From assembly GCF_011303555.1 (NCBI RefSeq), contig NZ_CP049868.1, forward strand, positions 6,138,001 through 6,202,000: DNA of 64,000 nucleotides. Direction: 5' to 3'. This DNA comes from Pedobacter sp. HDW13 (lineage in GTDB: Bacteria; Bacteroidota; Bacteroidia; Sphingobacteriales; Sphingobacteriaceae). Positions 36,661 through 44,704 of the stretch are shown piece by piece. The first letter of the stretch is position 1. Every line of letters begins with the position of its first letter. Under the pieces are notes generated by a model that saw nothing but the letters and a program-made list of their open reading frames with translations, searched no databases and was not told the DNA's origin. Both the position numbers and the translations under genes were made by a program.

Positions 36661-36747
36661 TGAGTTGGGAGCGTTGAGTTTGGAGTTGGGACAGGGTTAA
36701 ACTATGGGTTGGCACTAATGAACAAATGACGAATGAACCAGTGAACC
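36661..36747. repeat. Dispersed repeat family C, copy 2
   Basis: TGAGTTGGGAGCGTTGAGTTTGG, then TTAAACTATGGGTTGGCACT, then the tail ATGACGAATGAACCAGTGAACC. It is the longest member seen. The rest of the 36553-37100 gap holds the DUF1801 promoter and, just before 37101, a short TATTCT-N5-AGAATA palindrome of unknown meaning. Confidence 0.7.
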
Positions 36748-37100
36748 AACTAACAAATTACTTACAATTGAGTATAAAAAATTTGTAGTTTATTATTTAG
36801 TTTTGAGATAACCAAACACTTACAGATTTATTTTAGGTCCCCATAAACTAAATTAGCTCAAAATGTCCCACTTCAGTCCCCAACCCTTACTTCCCGTTAG
36901 CAGTGCTAGCCGGCACAGTGATCTTGTTCGGATTTCCTGCTCTGCCATAACCAATTTGCCGGCATAAGGAAGCTAACTTTAATTTTTAACGGTTCAATAC
37001 AAACCAGATCATCCATAGCTGGTTACCGGGATTGAGGCTTAGGCTCTTCATTTTCAATTGCTTTCAAACCTATTCTAAAAAAGAATAAAACATACAACTT

Positions 37101-38288
37101 ATGACTACAGAAAATTACGACGTAATTGTCATCGGTGGTGGGGCTATTGGCCTGGCTACCGCCTACCAGCTAGGTAAACGAAAGGCTAAAACCCTGGTAC
37201 TCGAGCAGTTTACCTTCGTTAACCAACTTGGAAGCTCAGCAGGCGTATCGCGTCAATTCCGCATTCCCTACCCTGACGAGTACATGGTACAAATGGCTCT
37301 AGATGCACAACCCTACTGGGATGAGCTGGAAAGAGAAACGGGCACCTCGCTACTGGATAAGGTAGGCACATTGTGGTTTGGCGACCCGGCAGTACACTCA
37401 ACCGAAGGTAACATTGCCGAGGCCGAAGAAGCCCTGAAAGCTTTAAACGTTCCGTACACCACTTTAACGGCCAAAGAAATTGAAGAAAAATACTACTTCA
37501 AGAACCTGCCCGAAACTTATACAGGACTTTTTCAACCCGATGGCGCGAGCATTAATTTTAAAGCTACTATTGAAACGCTGTTAAGTTTGTGCCAGAAACA
37601 GGAAACAGTCGAACTGAAAGAGAACTCTCCTGTACTCAAAATCAATCAGATGGGAAAACTTTTCGAAATTGAAACACCTAACGGCATTTACATTACCGAA
37701 AAGCTATCCATTATTCCCGGTCCATACATTAACAGTGTAATTAACCTGCTCGATTTTAAGATCGAAGCTACGTACTGGAATATGTCGTCGGCTTACTTTA
37801 AAAAAACCGATCCTACCATACAATACCCTACCTGGTTTGTGTTTCAAAATGCAGATAACCAAAACGGCAACCAGTTTTATGGTTTCCCCTCGGTAGACTG
37901 GGATCACCCTGAATATATTCGCGTAGCACCCGATTTCGTAATTACGCCTTTAAATGAACCAAACGAAAGGACTTTAATTCCAAATCAGCAAGAGCTGGGT
38001 TATACGGCCGAATGGGTAAAAGATCACATGACAGGCTTAAGCACAGAGCCCGAATATACCTCAACCTGCTTAATTGCGCTGAGTACCATCCCTAACAAAG
38101 AACTGTTAATTGATTTTGCACCGAGCTATGTGCCCAATCATAAAAATATTGTGTTATACGCCACAGGTTGGGCCGCAAAGTTTACCCCTTTTCTGGGTAA
38201 AATTATGTCTGATCTGGTACTGGACGGATACACCGATTTCGACATTACTCCTTTCCAACTGGGACAAAAATTCTTTAAAGCACTCTAA
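37101..38288 (+). CDS. FAD-dependent amine oxidase, monomeric sarcosine oxidase/N-methyltryptophan oxidase-like
   Basis: A 395-residue flavoprotein of the DAO superfamily. The FAD-binding Rossmann motif VIVIGGGAIGLATAYQLGKR lies at residues 8-27, and GSSAGVSRQFRIPYP follows as in sarcosine/N-methyltryptophan oxidases. Cys323 in the TSTCLIAL segment aligns with the cysteine that covalently binds FAD in that group, and the C-terminal ATGWAAKFTPFLGKIMSDL closes the fold. It would oxidise a secondary or N-methylated amino acid, giving hydrogen peroxide. No signal peptide. It lies 12 bases before a second flavin amine oxidase, so both probably act on the same pathway. Confidence 0.9.
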   Translation: MTTENYDVIVIGGGAIGLATAYQLGKRKAKTLVLEQFTFVNQLGSSAGVSRQFRIPYPDEYMVQMALDAQPYWDELERETGTSLLDKVGTLWFGDPAVHSTEGNIAEAEEALKALNVPYTTLTAKEIEEKYYFKNLPETYTGLFQPDGASINFKATIETLLSLCQKQETVELKENSPVLKINQMGKLFEIETPNGIYITEKLSIIPGPYINSVINLLDFKIEATYWNMSSAYFKKTDPTIQYPTWFVFQNADNQNGNQFYGFPSVDWDHPEYIRVAPDFVITPLNEPNERTLIPNQQELGYTAEWVKDHMTGLSTEPEYTSTCLIALSTIPNKELLIDFAPSYVPNHKNIVLYATGWAAKFTPFLGKIMSDLVLDGYTDFDITPFQLGQKFFKAL

Positions 38289-38300
38289 AACTACCTCATT

Positions 38301-40064
38301 ATGAACAAAAACACACCTTTAAACACGGGCATGCAGCCCGATTTAAAAACTGAAGTCGCCATTATTGGTGCCGGCACATCGGGTTTGTACACAGCTTACC
38401 GTTTGGTAACCGATCAAAAATACAATGCCAGCCAGGTTCAGATTTTTGACATGAACGATAAACTGGGCGGCAGACTTGAATCGGTAATTATGCCAGGTAT
38501 GAATTTCTGGGGCGAGCTTGGTGGTATGCGTTACCTCACTTCGCAGCAAATTGTAACCACTTTAATTGAGGGTTATCCGCTTAGCGAAAAAGATCCGGCC
38601 AAACGTACACCTGTACTTAAAGATAAAATGACACCCGTTCCCTTTCCGATGGGCAATCCTTCTGAATTGTTATTCTACCTACGTAAGCAACATTTTAAGC
38701 AGGATGCCTGGAATGTGGCGCAACGCTATGGCGAAAAGCTAACTACCCGGTACTACCTCAATGACGATGATTTGGGTTTCAGCTCTGATCAGCTGTTCAA
38801 TAAAATTATTTACGATGTGCTAATGGCCGATCCATGGGTAGCCAAAACCTATGGCGACAAGATTATTAAAGGTACTGGTATTTATGATTATTCTTTTGAG
38901 TTAACAAGTCGCGATTGGGATAACATTAAACCGAAACTGGTGTACAATTTCCCTAACTCACCTTACGATAAACGTTTGGTGAACGATCTGGGTTTCTGGA
39001 ATTTAATTAAAGATCAGGTTTCGCAAGAGGGTTACGAATTTTTAGCCAATGCAGGCGGTTATTATTCAAATACCATTAACTGGAATTCGGCCGAAGCTTT
39101 TCCGTACATGGTTGGAGATTTCTCGGCCGGCACCATTTACAAAACCATCGAAGAGGGTTATGATAGCATTGCATATGCGGTAGCCAATGCCTATACCGAT
39201 CATGATGGCGCTTGTATATGGGCGAAAAATAAGCTGCTCACTTTTACCAAAACGCATCCGTTCATCCACACGCATAAATACGAGCTTACTTTCTTAAACA
39301 TCGAAACCAATACCAAATGGAAAGTGTATGCCAACACCCTTGTACTGGCCATGCCCCGGAAATCGCTGGAACTCTTAGATCAGGATAATTTCTTTTTCGA
39401 TATTAACGAAAATTCGGTACTGAACAACAATATCCGTTCGGTAATTATGGAACCGGCCTTTAAAATATTAATGGGCTTTACTTACCCATGGTGGAAAGAC
39501 CTTGGCATTGATTCGGGTCACTCGATTACCGATTTACCAATGCGCCAATGCTATTATTTTGGTACCGATCTGCAAACCAATAACTCGATGTTGCTGGGCA
39601 GCTATGGCGATATGGAAACGGAAACTTTCTGGAAAGCACTTACCGATGATAAATTGCTTTTCAAAGTAAAACCGGCCAAATCGGCTTCGCTGAAAGAACT
39701 GCACCAACTGGATAGTGTGCAGGCTACCAAACTGATGGTTGATGAGTTGATGAGCCAGTTGCGCGAACTGCACGGCGCGCAGGTAACCATTCCCGAGCCT
39801 TATGTAACCTATTTCAGAGATTGGACCGACGAGCCTTTTGGCGCAGGCTACCATGCGTGGAAAGCGGGCTACTCGGTTGAAAATGTAATGCCTTATATGC
39901 GCAAACCGGTAGCAGATGAGCAGATTCACATTATTGGTGAGGCTTATTCTGATCAGCAAGGCTGGGTTGAGGGTGCTTTCTGTGTAGCCGAGCTGATGTT
40001 ACAGGATTATTTCGGCCTCAAACGCCCGGTTTGGTTAGATAAGGATTATTATTTGGGTTGGTAA
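38301..40064 (+). CDS. Flavin monoamine/L-amino-acid oxidase family protein
   Basis: A 587-residue flavoprotein. The FAD-binding VAIIGAGTSGLYTAYRL is near residues 19-35, and the GG motif KLGGRLESV and ELGGMRYL follow as in amine oxidases. The C-terminal FAD region has RDWTDEPFGAGYHAW and IIGEAYSDQQGWVEGAF. The length suits L-amino-acid oxidase-type enzymes. No signal peptide, so it is cytoplasmic. Paired tightly with the upstream sarcosine-oxidase-like gene (12-base gap), it may oxidise a related amine or be part of a biosynthetic pathway; the substrate is unknown. Confidence 0.9.
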   Translation: MNKNTPLNTGMQPDLKTEVAIIGAGTSGLYTAYRLVTDQKYNASQVQIFDMNDKLGGRLESVIMPGMNFWGELGGMRYLTSQQIVTTLIEGYPLSEKDPAKRTPVLKDKMTPVPFPMGNPSELLFYLRKQHFKQDAWNVAQRYGEKLTTRYYLNDDDLGFSSDQLFNKIIYDVLMADPWVAKTYGDKIIKGTGIYDYSFELTSRDWDNIKPKLVYNFPNSPYDKRLVNDLGFWNLIKDQVSQEGYEFLANAGGYYSNTINWNSAEAFPYMVGDFSAGTIYKTIEEGYDSIAYAVANAYTDHDGACIWAKNKLLTFTKTHPFIHTHKYELTFLNIETNTKWKVYANTLVLAMPRKSLELLDQDNFFFDINENSVLNNNIRSVIMEPAFKILMGFTYPWWKDLGIDSGHSITDLPMRQCYYFGTDLQTNNSMLLGSYGDMETETFWKALTDDKLLFKVKPAKSASLKELHQLDSVQATKLMVDELMSQLRELHGAQVTIPEPYVTYFRDWTDEPFGAGYHAWKAGYSVENVMPYMRKPVADEQIHIIGEAYSDQQGWVEGAFCVAELMLQDYFGLKRPVWLDKDYYLGW

Positions 40065-40345
40065 TGGAGGGGAATGATCAAGGAGCAATAACCAAGTACC
40101 AATAATCAAAAACCAAATACCAATGATCAAAAAACAATAATCAAGTACCAATAATCGAGAAGGTGTTCAGCGTTTGATGTTGAGCGCCTTCTTCTGCTTA
40201 ACAGCTTTTTTTTTTAATTTCCTTATCCATCTAATTGCTATCCTTTGTCCTACCGATTGATGCGATAACCATCTGATTTGTTTTATAAGTCTGGCAGCCT
40301 ACAAATAAAAATACAGTAGGCACATAAAATATTTTTTTCTTATTT
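40065..40345 (+). other. Spacer with degenerate short repeats and a possible terminator hairpin
   Basis: After the amine-oxidase operon, 40081-40160 repeats the words CCAATAATCAA, AACCAAATACCAA and CAAGTACC imperfectly. At about 40158-40190, GAAGGTGTTCAGCG and TGAGCGCCTTC can pair with wobbles, with a T-run some 20 bases later, so it may be a weak terminator. No gene is seen. Confidence 0.45.
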
Positions 40346-40350
40346 ATATA

Positions 40351-40392
40351 ATTTAATAATGCAAAGCTTATGAAAGCTTTGCATTATTAAAT
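40351..40392. other. Perfect 19-bp inverted repeat
   Basis: ATTTAATAATGCAAAGCTT (40351-40369) pairs perfectly with its complement at 40374-40392 across the four-base loop ATGA. Such a long exact stem is unusual between ordinary genes. No U-run follows, so it is not a standard terminator; it could be a protein-binding palindrome, a small structured RNA or an element end. Confidence 0.75.
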
Positions 40393-40455
40393 AGGATATG
40401 ATAAACCTGATGATTAAAAAATATAAAAACCAGGCTTGGTCATGGCTTAAAAATA

Positions 40456-40506
40456 TTTTGTGACAAATTTTCGTGTGCCTAAAAAACTGTCACAAAAATT
40501 TTGGGC
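40456..40506. other. Nested inverted repeats TTTTGTGACA/TGTCACAAAA
   Basis: TTTTGTGACA (40456-40465) is inverted at 40488-40497, and GTGCC is partly mirrored by GGGCAC just beyond. The half-sites resemble CRP/FNR boxes, but the 22-base spacing is wrong for one dimer. It lies 160 bases before the CinA-type gene. Function is unknown. Confidence 0.45.
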
Positions 40507-40570
40507 ACAAAAGTGTGTGCAAGATTTAAAAAAAGTAAAAATTGGCCACAATAAAAACGTACACCATGCC

Positions 40571-40635
40571 GCTTAAAAACTATGGCTTAGTACAAATGAA
40601 CGAATGACGAATGAACCAACGAGTGAATGAACTAA
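40571..40635. repeat. Dispersed repeat family C, partial copy
   Basis: CTTAAAAACTATGGCTTAGTAC followed by AATGAACGAATGACGAATGAACC, matching the second half of the copies at 36661 and 46045. It ends shortly before the CinA-type gene. Confidence 0.6.
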
Positions 40636-40666
40636 ATAATCAATATCTTAACCAAAATCTAATATT

Positions 40667-41167
40667 ATGATCTCCATACCACGCATTGCCAATTTCAACA
40701 ACTTATTAAGAGAGAAGGGACTTACCTTAATTTGTGCTGAAAGCATTACCGCAGGCTTATTATCAAGTACTATCGCTTCAGTTTCTGGCGCCTCATCTAT
40801 ATTAAAAGGCAGTATTGTAACTTACGATGCTACGGTAAAAACGAAAGTACTGGGAGTTGATGAACAAATTATAGCAGATCATACAGCCGAATCTGAAGAA
40901 ACAACTTTTGCCATGTGCGTGGGTTTAAGAAAACTATATCCCGATACCGCTATTGCGGTTGCCGTTACAGGCGTGGCCTCACTACCTACAACCGAATATT
41001 TTATAGATAAAGAGGTTGGTCAAATTTATGTTTCTATCTGGTATAAAGCATTTCATCATTTCGAAACGGTAATTAGGGCCAATGAAACTGATGATCAGCG
41101 AAATGAAATCCGCGAAAAAGCAGTGGAATTTATTTTAGGAAAAATTGAGGAGATTGTGGGTGTTTAA
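40667..41167 (+). CDS. CinA C-terminal-type nicotinamide-nucleotide amidohydrolase family protein
   Basis: A 166-residue protein corresponding to the stand-alone CinA C-terminal (PncC-like) domain. The family signature LICAESITAGLLSSTIASVSGAS is at about residues 18-40 with the catalytic serine in the AES motif; SIVTYDATVKTKVLGV and AVAVTGVAS are typical. The usual GPGG-type loop after AVTGVA is altered here (SLPTTEY), so activity is less certain. The known reaction is deamidation of NMN to nicotinate mononucleotide in pyridine nucleotide salvage. It is a single-gene unit with unusual palindromes upstream. Confidence 0.85.
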   Translation: MISIPRIANFNNLLREKGLTLICAESITAGLLSSTIASVSGASSILKGSIVTYDATVKTKVLGVDEQIIADHTAESEETTFAMCVGLRKLYPDTAIAVAVTGVASLPTTEYFIDKEVGQIYVSIWYKAFHHFETVIRANETDDQRNEIREKAVEFILGKIEEIVGV

Positions 41168-41188
41168 GGGGCTGGGCAAATTATTCTA

Positions 41189-41270
41189 ACCGCAAAGCAC
41201 GCAGAGAGGAAGGTGCAGAGGGCGCTAAGTAAGATATAATGAATAATATCAGTACATCTGTGGCTGTTTT
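41189..41270. repeat. Dispersed repeat family D, copy 1
   Basis: AACCGCAAAGCACGCAGAG, then GTGCAGAGGGCGC and, at the end, ATCTGTGGCTGTTTTAA. Related copies lie at 42481-42640 and 45590-45680. It sits between the CinA and arginase genes. Confidence 0.65.
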
Positions 41271-41389
41271 AAACCAAATCATAAAGCCAATTCATGATTG
41301 ATTGATTGATTGATACCATGCTTAATAATCTTAACTTCTCCTATGATAAATAATTAAACCATTAAGCAATTAACTTAAAAGTGATGTGA

Positions 41390-42376
41390 TTAGATAAAGG
41401 TATCACTTAAACGACCAGTTACAGCTTCAAGCACTTCGAATGCAGTTTCGGCCATTTTATTGCCTTTGTTATCGAGTAAAGGGTTAACCTCGGCCACTTC
41501 TAAACAAGCAACCTTGCCAGAATCGATTATCTGGTTAATAATTTCGATTATCTCGTACTGGTCGAACCCTTTGGCAACGGGTGTACCTGTACCATAAGAA
41601 ATCAGATCGCAATCCATGCTGTCTACATCAAACGAAATATAAATGAGCTTGCAGGCAGAGAGTTTCGTTAGGGCTTCTTCTACACAGGTAGCCAGGCCAC
41701 GGTACCGTACTTCTTCTGCCCGGTAATTGCGAATCCCTTCTTGCTGCATTAACCAGTCTTCGGCCTGCTCGGTATCGCGCACTCCGAAATATACCAGATG
41801 TTCGGGTTTAAGTTTAGGAGCTGGAGTACCAATGGCTTTCATACGGCCCCAATGAGTTAGGGTTTCGCCGCTTATTTCATTAATGTGCCACGCAGGATTA
41901 TCGTTAGCCAGGGCAGCAGCAAGTGGCATGCCGTGAATGTTACCCGAAGGCGAAGTGTAGGGCGAATGCAGATCGGCATGTGCATCGATCCATACCACCC
42001 CCAGGGTTTGATCGGGGTAAGCAGCTTTTATACCACTTATAGTGCCTAGGGCAGAAGAATGATCGCCTGAAAACACGAGTGGAAAATGGCCATGGGTCAG
42101 GGTTTGTGCTACTGTTTCGGCCAGTCGCGTGCATTGCTGCAACACCTGACCAATACGTTTGGCAAAGGCATTACGGTCTTTATCGTAAATAGATTCGTTG
42201 TGGGTTTCTACATCAACAAAAGGAAAGCTGTTAAAATAATCGCTACCCTTGTTAATGGCTGCAATTTCGATGGCATCGATCCCCATATCCGAACCGCGTG
42301 TGCCGGCACCAATGTCTGACCGGTTTTTAACGAGTTTAATGGTACGTGCTTCGGGGTTAATCAACTTGTTCTCCAT
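41390..42376 (-). CDS. rocF: Arginase
   Basis: A 328-residue ureohydrolase converting arginine to ornithine and urea. All manganese-ligand motifs are present: SGDHSSALG, WIDAHADLHSP and SFDVDSMDCD. The substrate loop SGNIHGMPLAAAL and the distal EVAEVNPLLD are characteristic of arginase rather than agmatinase or formiminoglutamase. The N-terminal GAGTRGSDMGIDAIE segment matches the family's GxxxGVxxGP region in shortened form. No signal peptide. It is a single-gene unit in arginine catabolism, flanked by family D repeats. Confidence 0.92.
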   Translation of the reverse strand: MENKLINPEARTIKLVKNRSDIGAGTRGSDMGIDAIEIAAINKGSDYFNSFPFVDVETHNESIYDKDRNAFAKRIGQVLQQCTRLAETVAQTLTHGHFPLVFSGDHSSALGTISGIKAAYPDQTLGVVWIDAHADLHSPYTSPSGNIHGMPLAAALANDNPAWHINEISGETLTHWGRMKAIGTPAPKLKPEHLVYFGVRDTEQAEDWLMQQEGIRNYRAEEVRYRGLATCVEEALTKLSACKLIYISFDVDSMDCDLISYGTGTPVAKGFDQYEIIEIINQIIDSGKVACLEVAEVNPLLDNKGNKMAETAFEVLEAVTGRLSDTFI

Positions 42377-42480
42377 TTATGAATATCTGGTTATGGCTGC
42401 AAAGTAAGTAAAATGAGTTGGAAAGCGAAGTGAGAATTGGAAGTTAAAATAAGACAGTTGCTTTTTTATTTTAAGTGCAA

Positions 42481-42640
42481 TTTTAACCGTAAAGCACACA
42501 GAGAAAAAGCGCCGAGGCACCAAAGCGTATGGTTTATGACAAATCCACTAGTAAAACGATCCGTGTATTCTGAGAATCCGTGGCTATTTTAACTAAGTAA
42601 AATATAACTAATAACATCTGTGCATCCGTGGCTATTTGCT
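42481..42640. repeat. Dispersed repeat family D, copies 2 and 3
   Basis: TAACCGTAAAGCACACAGAG and AGCGCCGAGGCAC, then two consecutive ends of the form ATCCGTGGCTATTT (about 42570 and 42625). It fills the spacer between arginase and the GNAT gene; nothing coding is seen. Confidence 0.6.
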
Positions 42641-42655
42641 AACGAAATTATACTC

Positions 42656-43159
42656 CTATGCTGTAATTCTTTTGCCCAATATGGTCAGGCTTTTTTCTAC
42701 GCCATCTAAAACGGCGATATCAGGAAGTTGCCCCCATTGCTCGAAACCAAATTGCTGAAACAGGCGCAGGCTGGGTGTATTGTGCGAGAATATAAAACCA
42801 ATGAGGGTCTTGATGCCGTAATTGGGCGCCTGGCTTATGCAGTACTCTAAAATCCTTTTACCAAGACCTTTACCCCTGCTTTCAGTATCGATGTAAATGC
42901 TGATCTCGACAGTGGCCTGGTAAGCTGGCCTGCCGTAAAAAGATTGAAAGCTTACCCAAGCCAGCGTACAGTTTTGAGTATCTTCTACTACCCATAGCGG
43001 CCTGGTGCTATCGTGCTCATTAAACCATTGTTCGCGACTGGCTACCGATACGGGCTCAGTATCTGCAGTTGCCAATCTGGTAGGTACGGTAGTGTTATAA
43101 ATTTCTACAATTCGGGGCAAATCGTTTCGGGTTGCAGTCCTGAATTTTAATGCGTCCAT
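42656..43159 (-). CDS. GNAT-family N-acetyltransferase (phosphinothricin acetyltransferase-like)
   Basis: A 167-residue acetyltransferase. The N-terminus FRTATRNDLPRIVEIYNTTV and the acetyl-CoA-binding motif ESRGKGLGKRILEYCI (Q/R-x-x-G-x-G/A type), followed by NTPSLRLFQQFGF, match the phosphinothricin/methionine sulfoximine acetyltransferase branch. Natural substrates of such enzymes are often unknown small amines. It is the last gene of a tight three-gene operon (one base after the DMT transporter), suggesting that modification and export of the same compound are linked, though this is inference. Confidence 0.9.
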   Translation of the reverse strand: MDALKFRTATRNDLPRIVEIYNTTVPTRLATADTEPVSVASREQWFNEHDSTRPLWVVEDTQNCTLAWVSFQSFYGRPAYQATVEISIYIDTESRGKGLGKRILEYCISQAPNYGIKTLIGFIFSHNTPSLRLFQQFGFEQWGQLPDIAVLDGVEKSLTILGKRITA

Positions 43160-43160
43160 A

Positions 43161-44075
43161 TTAGTTTTTGTTTAAATGGGTTGTAAGGGTTTTACCTGCC
43201 GTCCTAAACATATTTCTAAAAACTTTTAACTTAAGCTCGGAGATGCCCATGCCAGCAAAGATAAACAGTCCGCCAATTAAAAGCTGCCAGGTAATTACTT
43301 CGCCAATGAGATAAGCTGCCGCAAGTGCTCCGAATATGGGTTCTAAAAGATAAATTACCGACACCCTTTCGGCACTGATGTATTGCTGTGCCATGTTGGA
43401 TACGGAATACATGTAAGCAGTTGAAAAAAGCGAACAGAAAATAACGCCAAACCAAAAGGTATTGTCGGCTGGCAACAAGCTTTCTGATGTACTCCAGGCA
43501 ACCGCCACAAAAGTAAGCAGCGCACAAGTGGCAAACATGGGTACAATGGTAGCCACAATATCTATCCTGGCCGATTCTTCTTCAACCCTGATCAGGTAGT
43601 AGGCAAAAGCGATGGCACCGCCAATGGTAAACATATCGCCTGCATTAACTGAAAAACCATTTTTAACAGAAATAATAAACAACCCTACTAACGAAAGGCT
43701 TGCAGCAATCCAGATTTTAAGGTTGGGCACCTTTCTATACATGGCCATTTTTAACATGGGTACAATCACCACACAGGTTCCGGCCAAAAATGCAGATTGC
43801 GAAGCCGAAGTGAGTTTAATACCCAAAGTTTGCAAGCCAATCCCAAGCATCAGCGGAATGGCCAGTAAGGCTCCTGAAACAATGCTTTTATAATTAAGAT
43901 GCTTTAACTTTTTGCGAAAAACAATCGACAGGACAAGCGTTGCCCCCACAAAACGATAAAGTAAAAAAAGTTGTGGTGAATGATTGCTAATCGATAATTT
44001 AGTTACCGAAAAAGATATACCCCAAAAAGCGGTGCCTATAACGAGTAATACCAGGAAAATATTTTTTTTGCCCAT
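43161..44075 (-). CDS. EamA/DMT-superfamily transporter
   Basis: A 304-residue inner-membrane protein with ten hydrophobic helices and the internal duplication of EamA domains (first half to about residue 140, second half from about 150). Family-like sequences include GTAFWGISFSVTKLSI near the start and the late SVIYLLEPIFGALAAAYLIGE. Such proteins export amino acids or other metabolites. It is embedded between two GNAT genes, two bases after the first and one base before the second, so the three are surely one transcript. Confidence 0.92.
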   Translation of the reverse strand: MGKKNIFLVLLVIGTAFWGISFSVTKLSISNHSPQLFLLYRFVGATLVLSIVFRKKLKHLNYKSIVSGALLAIPLMLGIGLQTLGIKLTSASQSAFLAGTCVVIVPMLKMAMYRKVPNLKIWIAASLSLVGLFIISVKNGFSVNAGDMFTIGGAIAFAYYLIRVEEESARIDIVATIVPMFATCALLTFVAVAWSTSESLLPADNTFWFGVIFCSLFSTAYMYSVSNMAQQYISAERVSVIYLLEPIFGALAAAYLIGEVITWQLLIGGLFIFAGMGISELKLKVFRNMFRTAGKTLTTHLNKN

Positions 44076-44077
44076 GT

Positions 44078-44596
44078 CTATAATTGTTTTTTCATCATCA
44101 GATCGGTCTGCTCATCGTTGCCTAACCGAAAAACATGTGAGTTAAATACTTCGAAACCCGCTTTGCTGTAAAAACGGAGCGCCCGCTGGTTATTTTCCCA
44201 CACACCCAGCCAAATGTTTTTACATTGAAGCGCTTCGGCTACCTCGAAGGCTTTATTTAACAGGGCCTGCCCAACCTTTTGACCATGAAAAGCCGACAGC
44301 ACATATATCCTTTCAATTTCGAGCGCTTCTTCCAGTTCTTGCTCGGTCTGCGCATCACCCGTATTCAGTTTTAAATAACCAACTACATTTCCTTCAGAAA
44401 AAGCAAAGTAAAACTGAGAGTTGGGGTGCTCAAGTTCTGCCATCAGTTTATCATACGAAAAACTCGAATCGAGGTAGGCTTTCATATTAGCTTCGCTGGT
44501 GGTATCGGCAAAGGCTTCTAAAAAGATTTGCCGGCTAATCGATTGCAATGTTAAAATAGCTGACGGGCCGACCTGTTGTATGGTTAATTGATGCAT
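44078..44596 (-). CDS. GNAT-family N-acetyltransferase
   Basis: A 172-residue acetyltransferase, first gene of a GNAT-DMT-GNAT operon. The acetyl-CoA-binding loop is FHGQKVGQALLNKAF and the C-terminal half contains CKNIWLGVWENNQRALRFY and KAGFEVFNSH, typical for RimI/PaiA-like enzymes. Substrate is unknown. A strong -7 element (TATCTTTG, 44637-44644) precedes it in the 108-base region shared with the divergent LysR gene, which may regulate it. Confidence 0.9.
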   Translation of the reverse strand: MHQLTIQQVGPSAILTLQSISRQIFLEAFADTTSEANMKAYLDSSFSYDKLMAELEHPNSQFYFAFSEGNVVGYLKLNTGDAQTEQELEEALEIERIYVLSAFHGQKVGQALLNKAFEVAEALQCKNIWLGVWENNQRALRFYSKAGFEVFNSHVFRLGNDEQTDLMMKKQL

Positions 44597-44636
44597 TTTT
44601 ATGTTGTTTGCTGGCTTGTAAAGCAGATTGATAATA

Positions 44637-44644
44637 CAAAGATA
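44637..44644 (-). promoter_or_regulatory. Bacteroidota -7 element upstream of the GNAT-DMT-GNAT operon
   Basis: TATCTTTG on the minus strand, identical to the tRNA-Pro -7 element. At the standard distance the -33 position reads TTT rather than TTG; a TTG occurs only 15 bases upstream. It is therefore a probable but imperfect promoter. Confidence 0.5.
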
Positions 44645-44704
44645 AGTCGCTTAATAATTCAATAAAATGCTATTTTATCATTTATTAATGCATAAATTGC
44701 AATA

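Noticed and set aside
37071..37087. TATTCT-N5-AGAATA palindrome before the amine-oxidase operon
   Set aside because: Very AT-rich and short, so it is expected by chance in this composition; kept only as a passing remark.
40461..40495. CRP/FNR operator (TGTGA ... TCACA)
   Set aside because: The half-sites are more than 20 bases apart instead of 6, so they cannot form one standard dimer site.
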